Shown here piece by piece: positions 31,103 to 43,852 of a DNA stretch of 64,000 bases. Positions within the stretch are counted from its first letter, which is position 1. Every line of letters begins with the position of its first letter. A model generated the notes under the pieces. The model saw nothing but the letters and a program-made list of their open reading frames with translations. It was not told where the DNA came from and searched no databases. The stretch comes from Corynebacterium mycetoides (GTDB lineage: Bacteria > Actinomycetota > Actinomycetes > Mycobacteriales > Mycobacteriaceae). The stretch covers positions 1 to 64,000 of the forward strand of contig NZ_LT629700.1 in NCBI RefSeq assembly GCF_900103625.1, written 5' to 3'. The position numbers were made by a program, and so were the translations under genes.

Positions 31103-31477
31103 ATGTTCACCAGGTCTCGCAACGATGTGGAAAAGGTTGAGTGGGGCGGAGGGACCTCCGAGCGCGTGCTCACCGCGAAGGACAATATGGGTTTCGCGGT
31201 GGCGCACACCGTGGTGCGCGCGGGCACCGAGTCCAAGCTGCAGTACCGCAACCACCTGGAGGCGTGCTACTGCATCGGCGGCTCCGGTGAGGTTGAAGAC
31301 ACCGAGGGCAACATCTACCCGATCACGCCGGGCACCATCTACGTGCTCGACGAGCACGACGCCCACTACCTGCGCGGCGGCAAGGACGAGGATCTGATCC
31401 TGGTCAGCATCTTCAACCCGGCGATCACCGGCGACGAGAAGCACACCTTAAGCGAGGACGGGTTCAGCTCCTACTAA
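31103..31477 (+). CDS. ectC: L-ectoine synthase EctC, without ectA or ectB nearby
   Basis: A 124-residue cupin that closes N-gamma-acetyl-diaminobutyrate to the osmoprotectant ectoine. It contains [51 protein letters not shown] and [10 protein letters not shown], all family hallmarks. A strong ribosome site GAGGAGG precedes the ATG. ectA and ectB, which make its substrate, are absent here. Standalone EctC is known in some bacteria, where it may use an imported precursor or make the related compound ADPC. It is flanked by thiO and an Nramp gene. Confidence 0.9.
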   Translation: MFTRSRNDVEKVEWGGGTSERVLTAKDNMGFAVAHTVVRAGTESKLQYRNHLEACYCIGGSGEVEDTEGNIYPITPGTIYVLDEHDAHYLRGGKDEDLILVSIFNPAITGDEKHTLSEDGFSSY

Positions 31478-31558
31478 AGGCATCTCTGTGAGGCGCTAGG
31501 GAGACAGGTAGTGAAATGCACCCCGCGGGGTAGCGCGACAGTACTAAGCTGTCACCAA

Positions 31559-31574
31559 CGTGATGTAACTCACA
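31559..31574. promoter_or_regulatory. GlxR/CRP-like site upstream of the Nramp gene
   Basis: CGTGATGTAACTCACA matches 15 of 16 positions of TGTGANNTANNTCACA, the corynebacterial cAMP-responsive GlxR pattern. It ends 25 bases before the Nramp start codon. A second short inverted repeat, GACAG-TACTAAG-CTGTC, lies just upstream. Confidence 0.5.
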
Positions 31575-31599
31575 TTCATAGGCGGATTCGAGGTACGCG

Positions 31600-32835
31600 A
31601 TGTCCACTGTTGAAACCACCACAGCGCCACAGCGTAAGTCCGGCATGTTTGGGCCGGGGCTGCTCATCGCGGCATCGTTCATCGGCCCGGGTACGGTCAC
31701 CACAGCCACGGTGACCGGCGCGAGCTACGGCTACGCGCTCGTCTGGGCGATTGTTTTCTCCATCGTGGCAACGATCATCCTGCAGGAAATGTCTGTGCGT
31801 CTCGGACTCGCGGCTCGCCTCAGCACCGGCGAAGCGCTGCGCCAGACGTTTAATTCGCAGATTGTGAAGTGGCTGATGATCGTCCTGGTCGTTTCCGCGA
31901 TCGGAATCGGCGGCGCTGCGTACGCCGGGGGCGACACGACGGGAACCTCGCTCGCGATCGCCAGCGTGACGGGGTGGTCGCAAGTGCTGCTCTCCGTCGG
32001 GGTGGCCGCGGTGGTGCTGGCCTTGCTGCTTTCGGGAAGCTACGCGCTTTTGGAAAAGGTGATGACGGTACTCGTGGGCATCCTGGCGCTGACCTTCGTG
32101 ATCACGGCCATCAGTGTGGGGCCCGACCTCGGGGACATGCTGCGCTCCACCTTCATGCCCAGCGTGCCGGACGGCGCTGTTCTCTCCGCGGTCGCGCTTA
32201 TCGGCACGACGGTCGTTCCCTACAACGTCTTCTTGCACTCCAACCTGGTGCAGGAAAAGTGGGGAGACGAGCCGCGGGACCCCGCACTGAAGAAGGCGCG
32301 GATAGACAACGTTGTTTCCATCAGCCTCGGTGGTTTGATCACGCTGGCGATCGTCGCAACGGCCGCTGCGACGATGTTTGCGCAAGGACTTCAGGCGGAA
32401 TCCGCCGCCGACCTCGCCGAGCCGCTTCGCCCGATGCTTGGCGACGCCGCCCCGTGGCTGCTCGCAATCGGCCTGTTCGCCGCGGGCATGACCTCCGCTG
32501 TCGCCGGTCCAATGGGCGCGGCGTACGCGATCTGCGGCGTCATGGGCTGGCCCACGGACATGAAGAGCCAGCGCTTCCGCGCCATCGTGGTGGTCGTGGT
32601 CCTGTGCGGCGCGGCGATCGCGATCTCCGGGTTCAACCCGATCCAGGTCATCATCCTCGCCCAGGCCGCGAACGGCATCTTGTTGCCCGTCATCGCGTTT
32701 TTCCTTCTGATCACGATGAACAACAAGCGTCTGCTGGGCGAGCACGCGAACTCGCTGGTGGGAAACATCGTCGGCGGGCTGATCTTCCTGATCACACTCG
32801 TCCTCGGCGGTCTATCGCTCGCCGACCTGTTCTAA
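31600..32835 (+). CDS. Nramp-family transporter with non-canonical metal-site motifs
   Basis: A 411-residue protein with about eleven membrane helices and the Nramp fold (GPGLLIAASFIGPGTVTTAT near residue 17; GTTVVPYNVFLHSN near 203). Classical Mn/Fe transporters have DPGN in helix 1 and MPH in helix 6. Here these are GPGT (residues 29-32) and VPY (206-208), so the Asp, Asn, Met and His of those motifs are all missing. It may therefore carry another cation, such as Mg2+ as reported for Nramp-related proteins, or an unrelated substrate. A GlxR-like site precedes it. Its stop lies three bases before the convergent GNAT stop. Confidence 0.8.
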   Translation: MSTVETTTAPQRKSGMFGPGLLIAASFIGPGTVTTATVTGASYGYALVWAIVFSIVATIILQEMSVRLGLAARLSTGEALRQTFNSQIVKWLMIVLVVSAIGIGGAAYAGGDTTGTSLAIASVTGWSQVLLSVGVAAVVLALLLSGSYALLEKVMTVLVGILALTFVITAISVGPDLGDMLRSTFMPSVPDGAVLSAVALIGTTVVPYNVFLHSNLVQEKWGDEPRDPALKKARIDNVVSISLGGLITLAIVATAAATMFAQGLQAESAADLAEPLRPMLGDAAPWLLAIGLFAAGMTSAVAGPMGAAYAICGVMGWPTDMKSQRFRAIVVVVVLCGAAIAISGFNPIQVIILAQAANGILLPVIAFFLLITMNNKRLLGEHANSLVGNIVGGLIFLITLVLGGLSLADLF

Positions 32836-32838
32836 CTG

Positions 32839-33279
32839 TCAGCGCCGCAGCCGCATCATCACGTGCGGGATGCCGGCATCAAGGAATTCCTCGCCCTCGG
32901 CGACGAAGCCGAAGCCGGTGTAGTAACCCACCAGCCCGGATTGGGCCTCGATAACAAGGCCGCCGGAGAATCGCTGGGTGTAGGCGATGCCGGTGCGCAC
33001 GATCTCATGGCCGAGGCCCGTGCCACGCGCAGCTGGGGCAACGACGAAGCGGCCGAACCGGCTGCCGGAGTCGGTGGGAAACACCCGTGCGCACCCGAGC
33101 AGCTCGGCCGGATCCTCATCCGACCACGCCAGAAGGTGGCGGGTGTCCGGGTGCGCGTCAATGTCGTCGATCTCAGCAAACGGGCACTGCTGCTCGACGA
33201 CGAACACGTCAACGCGAAGCTTGAACAGGGCATGGGTCTGCAGAGCGGTAAGCTGCGCCAGCGGCGAGATCGCAATCAT
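32839..33279 (-). CDS. GNAT acetyltransferase, ElaA family
   Basis: A 146-residue protein with the GNAT acetyl-CoA site (RFVVAPAARGTGLGHEIV) and the ElaA-type N-terminus (LRVDVFVVEQQCPFAEIDDID). Substrate unknown. It starts ten bases after the MFS stop and may be the last gene of the thiC operon. Confidence 0.8.
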   Translation of the reverse strand: MIAISPLAQLTALQTHALFKLRVDVFVVEQQCPFAEIDDIDAHPDTRHLLAWSDEDPAELLGCARVFPTDSGSRFGRFVVAPAARGTGLGHEIVRTGIAYTQRFSGGLVIEAQSGLVGYYTGFGFVAEGEEFLDAGIPHVMMRLRR

Positions 33280-33289
33280 GGCCCCAAGC

Positions 33290-34459
33290 TTAGGCGCGGG
33301 AGAGGTAGCCGGTCTTAATCTGGGTAAAGCGCACGACGGCTGAGGTCAGAGCCAGGGCGGCGAGCACGAGCAGGGGCACCGTCGGCCCGGCCAGCGGCTC
33401 CAGCCACTGCAACAGCGGCGGCAGGGCGAATCCGATGTAAGTGCCCACGTAGTAAATGCCGAGGACGCGGCCGCGCGCGTGGAGGGGAGCGTATGTGTCG
33501 ACGTCGAGAAGCCCGTCGCGCAGGCACAAACCGTACGCCGCACCCAACGCGATAGTCGCTGCGACGAAGGCTGCGAGCGTGGGGTTGGTTCCAGCGAAGC
33601 CGGCAATCGCCAGTACCGTCGCGGAGCACAGCGCGCCGATGACGCCGGCGCGCGGGCCCCAGTCGAAGCGCCTGCCCAGAGCCTGGAGCACAAGCGCGGT
33701 GCCGAAACCGAGAACGGCGGCGATTCCCGGCATGAACACCCCGGTAGGGAAGTAGTGGGCGACGCGAGCGGCGAGCCCGACAACCGCGGTAGTGATGGAG
33801 GCGAAGACCCACACTGCCACCGGCAATGCCGTCGCCAGCGCCTTGGTGGATGAGCGCTGCGCCGGTGCCGCGGCGGGCGCTGGTGCGGGGCCGTCGGGGC
33901 CCTGGGTTACCGCGTGGTGGGGTGTGTCGCCGATGACCAGGGAGACCACGATGGCCAGCAGCGACAGAGCGAATTTCACCGCGTAGAGCTCCCAAATCCG
34001 CGACTGGGCATAGGCGAAAATTCCGGAGAAGATCGGCCCGAGGGCGAAGCCGGAGGTCAAAAAGATGCCGGCGAGGGTCGCACCTTGCGCGCCGCGGAGC
34101 CTCGCCGCCCACGCCGTTCCCGCGCTCACGACAAGTCCGACGCCGAGCCCGACGACGAAGCGGCCCGACAGCAGGGCGGCGGCGCTGTGCGAGAAGGCAA
34201 GGCCCAGGTTTCCGAGCGCGGAGACGATCGTGCCCGCAATGACAATCGGGCGGCCTCCGAAGCGGTCGGCGAGGATCCCGCCGGCCAGAAGGCACGGAAA
34301 CAGACCGGCTGCGTAGATTCCGTAGGCGCCGTTGACCAGCAGCGGCTCGAGGTGCGCGCGCTCTTTAAGGGCCACGAGAACGGCCGCGAAGTGGTTCGCG
34401 GCCCATCCTGCCGTGACGAGGAAAAAGATGACGCTGTAGAAAACTTTGCGGCTGGACAT
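33290..34459 (-). CDS. MFS transporter in the thiamine operon, second copy
   Basis: A 389-residue protein with about twelve membrane segments, paralogous to 19829-21001. It starts MSSRKVFYSVIFFLVTAGWA and has the GGILADRFGGRPIV loop motif. The start codon lies five bases after the thiE stop, so it is read from the thiC riboswitch. This context suggests transport of thiamine, a precursor or a related compound; no sequence motif proves it. Confidence 0.85.
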   Translation of the reverse strand: MSSRKVFYSVIFFLVTAGWAANHFAAVLVALKERAHLEPLLVNGAYGIYAAGLFPCLLAGGILADRFGGRPIVIAGTIVSALGNLGLAFSHSAAALLSGRFVVGLGVGLVVSAGTAWAARLRGAQGATLAGIFLTSGFALGPIFSGIFAYAQSRIWELYAVKFALSLLAIVVSLVIGDTPHHAVTQGPDGPAPAPAAAPAQRSSTKALATALPVAVWVFASITTAVVGLAARVAHYFPTGVFMPGIAAVLGFGTALVLQALGRRFDWGPRAGVIGALCSATVLAIAGFAGTNPTLAAFVAATIALGAAYGLCLRDGLLDVDTYAPLHARGRVLGIYYVGTYIGFALPPLLQWLEPLAGPTVPLLVLAALALTSAVVRFTQIKTGYLSRA

Positions 34460-34464
34460 GGGGA

Positions 34465-35124
34465 TTAATCTGCTGCGCCGCGTTCGAACTCGGAGAGTAC
34501 GCGCGCCACGTAGGCGCCGGTGTCCTCGGCGTTCATGATGCCGCGCACCAGAGCGAGCCCGTCGACGCCGGTGGAGGCGAGCTCGGCGGCGTCGTCGACC
34601 GTGACATCGCCGATGGCTACGACGGGCACGAGGGACTCGGCGACGAGGGGGCGGTAGCCGTCGACACCGAGTAGCGGCCGGCCCGAGTCCTTCGTCGGGG
34701 TGGCGCGAAACGGCCCGGCCCCGACGTAGTCGATGTCTCCAGCTAGTTCATTGGCCGCGCGCACGAGCTGAAGCGTCCCCGTGGTCAGTCCGATGATCGC
34801 TTCCGGGCCGAGTAGCCGCCGGGCAACGCGGACGTCGAGGTCGTCTTGGCCGAGGTGGACGCCGTGAACACCCTCGTCGCACAGGGCGAGCGCGACGTCG
34901 ACGCGGTCGTCGATAAGCACGCGCGTGGCGGGGTTGGCCTCGCGCACCGCGCGGGCGACCTCGCGGCCGAGGGTGTAGAGCTCGCGCGCGGAGATGGGTT
35001 TGCTGCGCACCTGGATGACACCGGCTCCGGCGCGCGCGGCGTCTCGCGCGCGGGCGACGATGTCGCGCTCGCTACCGCTCCCGGTGACAAAGTAACAGCG
35101 CAGGTCGAGCTCGCACTTAAGCAT
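34465..35124 (-). CDS. thiE: Thiamine-phosphate synthase ThiE
   Basis: A 219-residue TIM barrel that joins HMP-pyrophosphate to the thiazole phosphate. It begins MLKCELDLRCYFVTG and contains [33 protein letters not shown] and DYVGAGPFRATPTK, the last two being ThiE signatures. The ATG at 35124 overlaps the DUF418 stop by eight bases, giving tight coupling inside the thiC operon. Confidence 0.93.
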   Translation of the reverse strand: MLKCELDLRCYFVTGSGSERDIVARARDAARAGAGVIQVRSKPISARELYTLGREVARAVREANPATRVLIDDRVDVALALCDEGVHGVHLGQDDLDVRVARRLLGPEAIIGLTTGTLQLVRAANELAGDIDYVGAGPFRATPTKDSGRPLLGVDGYRPLVAESLVPVVAIGDVTVDDAAELASTGVDGLALVRGIMNAEDTGAYVARVLSEFERGAAD

Positions 35125-36352
35125 GTGCGGGCCTCGGTTCGATCGCGCCGGTGCGCCCGTAGGCGATGCGGCGGTGAACCCACTCGAACGGGCCGGGGGT
35201 GCGGGTGGCCTCGAGGACGGAGGCAAAAAGCAGCGTGATCAGCCAGACGAGCAGGCCCACCCCGAGCTTGCCGGTGACGTTCGCGTCCAGGCCGAGCCCG
35301 AACCCGAACGGAGAAGCGAGGATGATGAACAGCAGCGATTGCGCGAGGTAGCCCGACATGGAGCGCTTGCCCAGCGCGATGAGGGGGTAGGCCCAGCGGG
35401 GCGCCGCGTGCGCCTGGGCGGCGCGCTTTTGCATCCCGTTTGTCGCCAGCGCGAACGCGGCGAGGATTCCGGGGCCGGTGAACGGCCCCCAGGACTGGTT
35501 GAGGATCCAGAAGAACTCCTCGAGGCCCGGGTCGATCACCCCGATCGCCGCGAGACCCCACGGAAGCCCGAGCAGCAGGGTGATCGCCACGGCGACATAG
35601 ACCCATTGCCGCAGAATAGCGCGATGCTTATCGACGTTCACCAGGTAACCCTCCGTCGCCCAGACGTAGCCGATGATGCTCAGCCCGGCGAGAGAACCGA
35701 CCGCGAAGGGGATCGAAGTGAGCATCAGCATCGCCGCGGAAAAGTTGGCGCTGAAATAGTCACCCACGGTTAACAGCTCCGTGGTGGGGGCGCGCATATC
35801 GGGCAGGGCCCCGGGCTCGAAGAAGTACACAGCAAAAGCGCCGGCGGTGCCGGTAACGGCGAAAAATCCCAGCAAGATGTAGGCGATCAGGCGCAGCCAC
35901 TTCGCGCTGACGGTGAACAGTAGAGCCATGAGCACGCCGATGAGCCCATAGGTGAGCATGATGTCGCCGTAGAAAAGCGCGAGCATGTGGATTAGCCCCA
36001 GCGCAGCGAGGGTGCCGTAGCGGCGCAGAAGCACCCGGCGCGCGTCGCGCAGCGGGTAGTGCTTGCGGTACAGGCTCGCCACCACGAGCCCGAAGCCGAA
36101 GCCGAGCAGCGTGGAAAACATCGGCAGGCCGCGCACGTGAACGAACATTGCGGAGAACACGGCGAAGAAGGCGTCCCACCCGCTCGAGGGGTCGACGCCG
36201 CCGAGGGTGTCTCCTGGCGCGCCGGCGCTGGAGGTGCCGGTGGTGATCCAGGCTTGGACCGAGTTGGCTGCGGCGATGCCCAGCAGGGAGACGCCGCGGG
36301 CGATGTCGGGGAGGAGCAGCCTCTGCTTCGCGGGTGTTTTGTCCATGCCCAT
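35117..36352 (-). CDS. DUF418 membrane protein in the thiamine operon, second copy
   Basis: A 411-residue multi-span protein with LPDIARGVSLLGIAAANS at the start and RWAYPLIALGKRSMSGYLAQS in the C-terminal DUF418 region. It lies 16 bases after thiC and overlaps thiE by eight bases, so it is almost certainly under the TPP riboswitch. Family function is unknown. The location suggests a role in thiamine or precursor handling at the membrane. Confidence 0.87.
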   Translation of the reverse strand: MGMDKTPAKQRLLLPDIARGVSLLGIAAANSVQAWITTGTSSAGAPGDTLGGVDPSSGWDAFFAVFSAMFVHVRGLPMFSTLLGFGFGLVVASLYRKHYPLRDARRVLLRRYGTLAALGLIHMLALFYGDIMLTYGLIGVLMALLFTVSAKWLRLIAYILLGFFAVTGTAGAFAVYFFEPGALPDMRAPTTELLTVGDYFSANFSAAMLMLTSIPFAVGSLAGLSIIGYVWATEGYLVNVDKHRAILRQWVYVAVAITLLLGLPWGLAAIGVIDPGLEEFFWILNQSWGPFTGPGILAAFALATNGMQKRAAQAHAAPRWAYPLIALGKRSMSGYLAQSLLFIILASPFGFGLGLDANVTGKLGVGLLVWLITLLFASVLEATRTPGPFEWVHRRIAYGRTGAIEPRPAHA

Positions 36353-36368
36353 AACCTACTCGGGTGGC

Positions 36369-39105
<2,737 letters not shown>

Positions 39106-39119
<14 letters not shown>

Positions 39120-39894
39120 CTTCTTTCAGCACTGCCTCGTGGAGGGCCCCATTGGTCGCGACAGCGTCGCCGCCGTGCGGGCCCTTTTCTCCACTTAACG
39201 ACGTAAACGTGCCCCCGGCCTCAGAAACCAAAACGGCGAGCGCCGCGAGGTCCCACAGCGACACCTCGGGCTCAAGCGCGATGTCGACCGCGCCCTCCGC
39301 GACGAAGCAGTAGCTCAGGAAATCGCCGTAGCCGCGCAGCCGCCAGGTCTTTTCGGTCAAAGCGATGAGGTTGTCGCGCAGGCCGCGCTCCTGCCAGCCT
39401 TCCAGAGAGGACATCGACACCGACGCGTCGGACAGGGCGGAGACCTTGGACACGTTCAGGCGCTTCAGCGCGCCCGTGCTGAAGGTGCGCCACGCGCCAG
39501 CATCGGCGGAGGCGTACCAACGGCGCGCCAGGGCGGGAGCGGAGATGACGCCGACGACCGGCTGGCCGTCGACAAGCAGGGCGATCAGCGTCGCCCACAC
39601 CGGCACACCGCGCACGAAGTTCTTCGTGCCGTCGATCGGGTCAATGCCCCACTGCCGACCCTCGATGACCGCCTCGCCGCCGAACTCCTCGCCGAGGACG
39701 GCGTCGGCCGGACGCGCGGCCGAAAGCTCAGCGCGCAGCGCCTCCTCGACGGCCAGGTCGGCGTCGGAGACAGGGGTCATATCGGGCTTGGATTCGACGT
39801 TTAGGTCGGCCGCTTCGAAGCGCTCGATGGTGATCCCGTCCGCGAGATCCGCAAGTTTGAGTGCGAGGGCGAGGTCGTCAGCGTAGTTAGACAT
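39106..39894 (-). CDS. hisN: Histidinol-phosphatase (inositol-monophosphatase type), second copy
   Basis: A 262-residue enzyme of the actinobacterial HisN type. [16 protein letters not shown] starts it; [25 protein letters not shown] and [13 protein letters not shown] hold the metal ligands. It catalyses the dephosphorylation of histidinol phosphate. Its ATG overlaps the stop of the upstream phosphatase gene by eight bases, so the two are co-translated. Paralogue at 23183-23971. Confidence 0.87.
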
Positions 39895-40702
39895 GCTCAG
39901 TGAGTTTACCCGCCACCTCGTCGACGATGAGCGGGTTGCCGGCCACGCACCACGTGACGCCACCGGCCTCGACCTTGATCGCGCGCCCGCCGACTGCTTC
40001 GACGAGCGCCTTGCCAGGCAGCCAGTCCCAGTCCGCCACGGAGTGCTGCAGCCAGCCGCCGATCCCGCCGGACGCAACCGTGGCCAGATCGAGGGAACCA
40101 GCGCCCCACATGCGGATTGTCGCGGCGTCCTTGACCGCGGAGACCCAGACCTTGTGAATCGCCTCGTTACTCATCGAGCGCGGGTGCAAGTAGGTTGCCA
40201 GGGCGAGCTGGTCGAGCCCGGCGTCCTCGAGCTGCGGCAGGCGCTCGCCGTTGCGCGTGGCAACCCCGCCGGCCGCAAGCCACGTCGTGGCAAACGCGGG
40301 TCGGTGCACCGCGCCGACGAGGATCTCCTCTGGTGCGCCGACCGCGCCGTCGACGAGCGCGAGCGCGGAGCAGAAGTAGTCGGAGCCGCGCGAGAAGTTG
40401 TAGGTCCCGTCGACCGGGTCGATCACCCAGGTGCGCCCGCTTGCCGACGCCCGACTCGCCCCCTCCTCGCCCACGACGCCATCATCCGGGCGCAACGCCT
40501 CGAGCGCGTCGGCGACGAACTGCTCGGCGGCGCGGTCGGCGTCGGTCACCACGTCGGAGACGGAGGTTTTCTGCTGCGTGGACAGGCCGTCGTCACGCAT
40601 GCGCAGCGCGAGGTGGCCTGCGTGCTCGACGAGTGCGGCGGCAAGCGTGGCGTCGTCGGAATCGGCATGGGCGGAGATGAAGGCAGCAGTCATGGAGACC
40701 AT
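39887..40702 (-). CDS. Inositol monophosphatase family protein, intact copy
   Basis: A 271-residue metal-dependent phosphatase. The motifs GEEGAS and [18 protein letters not shown] and the C-terminal [14 protein letters not shown] are those of the inositol monophosphatase fold. It is distinct from HisN next door and corresponds to the second IMPase of the conserved corynebacterial prfB locus. Possible substrates are inositol phosphate or sulfur-assimilation intermediates. First of the two phosphatase genes; the broken first-block counterpart is seen at 1-215 and 23964-24357. Confidence 0.85.
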   Translation of the reverse strand: MVSMTAAFISAHADSDDATLAAALVEHAGHLALRMRDDGLSTQQKTSVSDVVTDADRAAEQFVADALEALRPDDGVVGEEGASRASASGRTWVIDPVDGTYNFSRGSDYFCSALALVDGAVGAPEEILVGAVHRPAFATTWLAAGGVATRNGERLPQLEDAGLDQLALATYLHPRSMSNEAIHKVWVSAVKDAATIRMWGAGSLDLATVASGGIGGWLQHSVADWDWLPGKALVEAVGGRAIKVEAGGVTWCVAGNPLIVDEVAGKLTEHV

Positions 40703-40711
40703 TATTGCGCG

Positions 40712-41026
40712 TTAGACAACCAGCTTCAGCCCGGCGATGCCGCCGACGACCATGAGCAGGAACGTGACCTTCAGCGGCGTGATCGCTTCTTGCCCCGGTG
40801 CAAAGGAGTACACAACCGCGAGCGAGGCGCCGACGCCGACCCACACCGCGTACCCGGTGCCGAGGGGGACGGTGCGCAGCGCCCAGGCCAGTCCCCCCAT
40901 GGAAATCGCCAGGGCAACGAAGAAGACAACCGCGGGCACCGGGCGGGTCAGGGCCTGCGAGCGGTCCAGAGCGATTGCCCACACCGCCTCGAAAGCGCCG
41001 GAGAGGAGCAAAATGATCCATGCCAT
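40712..41026 (-). CDS. Small multidrug resistance family exporter, Gdx/SugE-like
   Basis: A 104-residue protein with four membrane helices. The essential proton/substrate-coupling glutamate is Glu13 in [12 protein letters not shown], and the helix 3 stretch [14 protein letters not shown] is typical. WAIAL after the Glu resembles guanidinium exporters (Gdx, formerly SugE) more than EmrE-type drug pumps; this subtype call is tentative. It stands between the phosphatase gene and prfB, a gene absent from the same gap in the first block (216-244). Confidence 0.82.
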   Translation of the reverse strand: MAWIILLLSGAFEAVWAIALDRSQALTRPVPAVVFFVALAISMGGLAWALRTVPLGTGYAVWVGVGASLAVVYSFAPGQEAITPLKVTFLLMVVGGIAGLKLVV

Positions 41027-41116
41027 GGTGCGTACTTTCTGGCCGTCTTGTCGCGTTTCCGGGTGCGGCTCCCTCGTCCGGGGCCCGCGCGAACGCGCAG
41101 GCTAGACTTACATGTT

Positions 41117-42214
41117 ATGCAACCGGAGACCTCGACACGCATCCAGAACCTCGATTCGACGCTGACCACCATTGAAAAGGTGATGGACCTCGACGTGCTG
41201 GCGGAGCGCGCGCGGGAGCTCGAGCAGCAGGCGGGCGACCCCTCTCTGTGGGACGACCCGGCGCACGCGCAGAAGGTCACCACCGAGCTGTCCAACGTGC
41301 AGGCGCGGCTGAAGAAGGTCGCGTCGCTGCGCGAGCGTATCGACGACCTTCCGGTGATGTACGAGCTCGCCGAGGGAGAGGGTGAGCCGGCACTGGTTGA
41401 TGACGAGCTTTCCGCGCTGGAGGAGGCCGTCGGCTCGCTCGAGGTGCAGACGATGCTCTCCGGCGAGTACGACGAGCGCGAGGCCGTGGTCAACATCCGT
41501 TCCGGCGCCGGCGGCGTCGACGCCGCGGACTGGGCGGAGATGCTGATGCGCATGTACACGCGCTGGGCGGAGAAGAGCGGCCACAAGGTCGACGTGTACG
41601 ACATCTCGTACGCGGAGGAGGCGGGCATCAAGTCCGCCACCTTCGTCGTCCACGGCGAGTACATGTACGGCCAGCTTTCCGTGGAGCAGGGCGCGCACCG
41701 GCTGGTGCGCATCTCCCCGTTCGACAACCAGGGCCGCCGGCAGACGTCGTTCGCCGAGGTCGAGGTGCTCCCCGTGGTGGAGCAGACCGACCACATTGAC
41801 ATCCCGGATTCGGACATCCGCGTGGACGTCTACCGCTCCTCCGGCCCCGGCGGGCAGTCCGTCAACACCACGGATTCCGCCGTGCGCATCACGCACCTGC
41901 CCACCGGGATCGTGGTGACGTGCCAGAACGAGAAGTCGCAGATCCAGAACAAGGCGTCGGCCTTAAACGTTTTGCAGTCCAAGTTGCTCGAACGCAAGCG
42001 CCAGGAGGAGAAGGCGGAAATGGACGCGCTCGGCGCCGGCGGCAACGCCTCCTGGGGCAACCAGATGCGCTCGTACGTGCTGCACCCGTACCAGATGGTG
42101 AAGGATCTGCGCACGAACTACGAGGTGGGTGACCCGCAGAAGGTGCTCGACGGCGACATCGACGGCTTCCTCGAGGCCGGCATCCGGTGGCGGATGGCTG
42201 ACACCGGACAGTAA
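41117..42214 (+). CDS. prfB: Peptide chain release factor 2, intact copy
   Basis: A 365-residue RF2 that recognises UGA and UAA. The peptide anticodon SPF is at residues 200-202 and the peptidyl-hydrolase motif GGQ at 245-247. The N-terminal helical domain ([19 protein letters not shown]) is complete, and there is no programmed frameshift. ATG at 41117 ([10 protein letters not shown]). It is 21 bases before ftsE, the usual corynebacterial order. It is probably the only working RF2 in the window, because the first copy is frameshifted. Confidence 0.95.
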   Translation: MQPETSTRIQNLDSTLTTIEKVMDLDVLAERARELEQQAGDPSLWDDPAHAQKVTTELSNVQARLKKVASLRERIDDLPVMYELAEGEGEPALVDDELSALEEAVGSLEVQTMLSGEYDEREAVVNIRSGAGGVDAADWAEMLMRMYTRWAEKSGHKVDVYDISYAEEAGIKSATFVVHGEYMYGQLSVEQGAHRLVRISPFDNQGRRQTSFAEVEVLPVVEQTDHIDIPDSDIRVDVYRSSGPGGQSVNTTDSAVRITHLPTGIVVTCQNEKSQIQNKASALNVLQSKLLERKRQEEKAEMDALGAGGNASWGNQMRSYVLHPYQMVKDLRTNYEVGDPQKVLDGDIDGFLEAGIRWRMADTGQ

Positions 42215-42235
42215 CGCGCGGGTAGGGTGTGACGG

Positions 42236-42928
<693 letters not shown>

Positions 42929-43831
42929 ATGAACTGGGGATTTGTCGCCCGCGAGGCCATGCGCGGCCTCGGGCGGAACCTGACCATGACCATCGCGCTG
43001 ATCATCACCACCGCGCTCTCGCTCATGCTCGTCGGCGCCGGGATCATGATCTCGCAGGCCACGTCCGAGACGAAGGACCTCTACCTCGACCGCGTCGAGG
43101 TGATGATCGAGCTCGACGAGAACATCTCGGCCAACGACACCGACTGCTCCTCGGCGGAGTGCCGCGAGGTGCGCGACCGCCTCCAGGCCAGCGACGGCGT
43201 GGAGCAGGTGACCTTCCGCTCGCGGCAGCAGTCGTATGAGCGCTTCGTCGAGCTGTTCCAGGACACCGAGCCCGACCTCGTGCGCGAGACCACCCCGGAC
43301 GCGCTGCCGGCCGCGCTCCACGTGCGCCTGAGCGACCCCGCCGACACCCGGCCGGTGGAGCAGGTCGCCGACATGCCGCAGGTAACCGTCATCACCGACC
43401 AGGCCGACACCGTTCGCGAGGCCGCCGGCACCATGGACACCTTCCGCAACGTCACCTTCGTCGTCGCCGCGGCGCAGGCGCTCGCGGCATTGTTCCTCAT
43501 CACCAACATGGTGCAGCTGGCGGCGTTTAACCGCCGAGAACAGATCGGCATCATGCGCATGGTGGGCGCGTCGCGCTGGTTCACCCAGGCGCCGTTCGTG
43601 GCCGAGGCCGTGGTGTCGGTCCTCGTGGGCGGGATCCTCGCCACACTCGGTGCGTGGCTGGGCAAGCGCTTCCTTGTCGACCCGATGCTGGGGGACCTCT
43701 ACGCCTCCCAGCTCATCGCCCGCGTGCCCGATTCCGCGGTGCTCACCGTCATGCCGCTGGTCACCCTCGTGGCCATGGTGCTCGGCGGGATCGCCGCCCA
43801 GGTGGCACTGCGTTCCTACGTGAGGAAGTAG
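42929..43831 (+). CDS. ftsX: Cell division permease-like protein FtsX, second copy
   Basis: A 300-residue protein with one N-terminal membrane helix, an extracytoplasmic domain with a cysteine pair (CSSAEC) and three C-terminal helices. The stretch NMVQLAAFNRREQIGIMRM is conserved with the first copy. It begins immediately after ftsE and is translated with it. Confidence 0.94.
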   Translation: MNWGFVAREAMRGLGRNLTMTIALIITTALSLMLVGAGIMISQATSETKDLYLDRVEVMIELDENISANDTDCSSAECREVRDRLQASDGVEQVTFRSRQQSYERFVELFQDTEPDLVRETTPDALPAALHVRLSDPADTRPVEQVADMPQVTVITDQADTVREAAGTMDTFRNVTFVVAAAQALAALFLITNMVQLAAFNRREQIGIMRMVGASRWFTQAPFVAEAVVSVLVGGILATLGAWLGKRFLVDPMLGDLYASQLIARVPDSAVLTVMPLVTLVAMVLGGIAAQVALRSYVRK

Positions 43832-43852
43832 CCGGGTAAACTCGACCCGACT

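Noticed and set aside
30979-31103. TPP riboswitch for thiO-thiS-thiG
   Set aside because: None of the conserved CTGAGA or ACCTG pieces seen before thiC are present here.
41027-41110. Guanidine riboswitch before the SMR gene
   Set aside because: A CCCGGACGAGGG hairpin contains ACGA as in guanidine-II loops, but only one such hairpin is visible and the leader lies in the divergent prfB promoter, so support is insufficient.
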